From the NCBI GenBank assembly GCA_019058515.1, contig JAHPYY010000037.1, forward strand, positions 1 to 13,390: a stretch of DNA of 13,390 nt, written 5' to 3'. This DNA is from Promethearchaeota archaeon. GTDB lineage: Archaea > Asgardarchaeota > Lokiarchaeia > Sigynarchaeales > SOKP01. The position numbers and the translations under genes are program-made. Below, piece by piece: positions 13,045 through 13,390 of the stretch. How positions within the stretch are numbered: position 1 is the first letter of the stretch; the number at the start of each line of letters is the position of its first letter. The notes below the pieces were generated by a model. The model was not told where the DNA came from. It saw nothing but the letters and a program-made list of their open reading frames with translations, and searched no databases.

Positions 13045-13296
13045 ATGAGACAAATGAATCAACGAATATATTTTGCGTTAAAACTGGTATTTTTTAGTTT
13101 ATCCGTAGTTTCGGGTATTTGTTTGATTCAATGGATTTTATTTGGTATTTTATATGGTGTTGATGGAAAATGGATGGTTAGTTACAACAATTTTAATGAA
13201 ATGTATTTAGAATTTGCGTTACTTGTATGTGTGTTTGTTTTTATTGTATTATTTGGACTTATCGATTTAATTAAATATTTGAACGATAGGTTATAA
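13045..13296 (+). CDS. Small membrane protein with two transmembrane helices, 83 residues
   Basis: Two hydrophobic helices (about residues 10-35, IYFALKLVFFSLSVVSGICL..., and 54-75, FALLVCVFVFIVLFGLIDLI) are joined by a short loop with Trp and Tyr (YGVDGKWMVSYNNFNEMY). The basic N-terminus and C-terminus (YLNDRL) suggest both ends face the cytoplasm. No family is recognised. The ATG at 13045 fits a leaderless promoter; Met4 is an alternative. It follows the T9 terminator, so it starts a new transcription unit that continues into the gene at the right edge. Confidence 0.7.
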   Translation: MRQMNQRIYFALKLVFFSLSVVSGICLIQWILFGILYGVDGKWMVSYNNFNEMYLEFALLVCVFVFIVLFGLIDLIKYLNDRL

Positions 13297-13300
13297 AGAA

Positions 13301-13390
13301 ATGAATCGAAAATATCTTTATGTTAAAGCGTTATTATCTGTTATCATTTTTTCACAGTTAAGTTTGGTTTTTTTAACAATTGATTATAGC
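13301..13390 (+). CDS. Partial CDS, N-terminus of a membrane or secreted protein (runs off right edge)
   Basis: An ATG four bases after the previous stop opens a frame that stays open for all 30 remaining codons. It encodes a basic start (MNRKYLYVK) followed by a hydrophobic helix (ALLSVIIFSQLSLVFLTI), a signal peptide or first membrane segment. AGGT about 12 bases upstream is a weak ribosome site. The beginning resembles residues 4-20 of the preceding protein (MNQRIYFALKLVFF), so the two may be tandem paralogues. Confidence 0.6.
   Translation, partial: MNRKYLYVKALLSVIIFSQLSLVFLTIDYS

Noticed and set aside
1..13390. Virus hallmark genes (capsid, terminase/packaging ATPase, polymerase) or conjugation genes
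   Set aside because: None of the products shows Walker motifs, polymerase motifs or a recognisable capsid, so a firm virus or conjugative-plasmid label is not supported.

Overview
The window looks like part of an archaeal mobile element, either an integrative plasmid or a virus/provirus, from a low-GC host. The archaeal signs are TATA-box promoters, a Shine-Dalgarno core (GGTGAT, GAGGT, AGGAGG) that also serves TTG and GTG starts, at least one gene that looks leaderless, ribbon-helix-helix regulators, and a protein of the topoisomerase VI A/Spo11 family. The lineage cannot be read from the sequence. A J-domain protein suggests a host that has DnaK/Hsp70, which many hyperthermophilic archaea lack. 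The mobile-element signs are a tyrosine recombinase, dense overlapping small unknown genes, and a single strand switch separating regulatory/replication-type genes from membrane-protein genes.

Left part (1-4208, all leftward). A truncated gene at the edge (TTG start at 70) follows a winged-helix regulator (73-492). Next come a stand-alone DUF4238 protein with a long N-terminal extension (758-2143), a tyrosine integrase (2375-3685) and, just upstream in the same operon, a small protein that joins a helix-turn-helix to a C-terminal J domain (3699-4193). The gaps hold palindromes and several copies of GTATGTAT/ATACATAC.

Centre (4521-9374, leftward). One compact operon of about twelve genes, mostly with ATGA, TAATG or TTGA overlaps: a basic coiled-coil-like protein, two related RHH proteins around a Cys-rich protein, several small unknowns (including 26- and 56-codon genes), a zinc-ribbon protein, two unknowns, and last a 559-residue TopVIA/Spo11-like protein with a plausible catalytic Tyr and an intact-looking Toprim motif but no B subunit nearby. 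A hairpin plus T-run (4276-4330) fits as its terminator.

Right part (9827-13390, rightward). A 452-bp divergent control region (9375-9826), with two 15-bp direct repeats 21 bp apart and several inverted repeats, separates the two arms. Three envelope-type proteins follow (signal-anchor acidic ectodomain; secreted ectodomain with C-terminal anchor; signal-anchor beta-sandwich), ending at a T9 run. A small two-helix membrane protein and the start of another membrane protein run off the right edge.

Inferred division of labour: the leftward arm handles DNA transactions and regulation, the rightward arm builds surface or virion-membrane proteins, and the integrase/HTH-J operon handles integration. 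No capsid, terminase, polymerase or conjugation gene is recognisable, so virus versus plasmid stays open.
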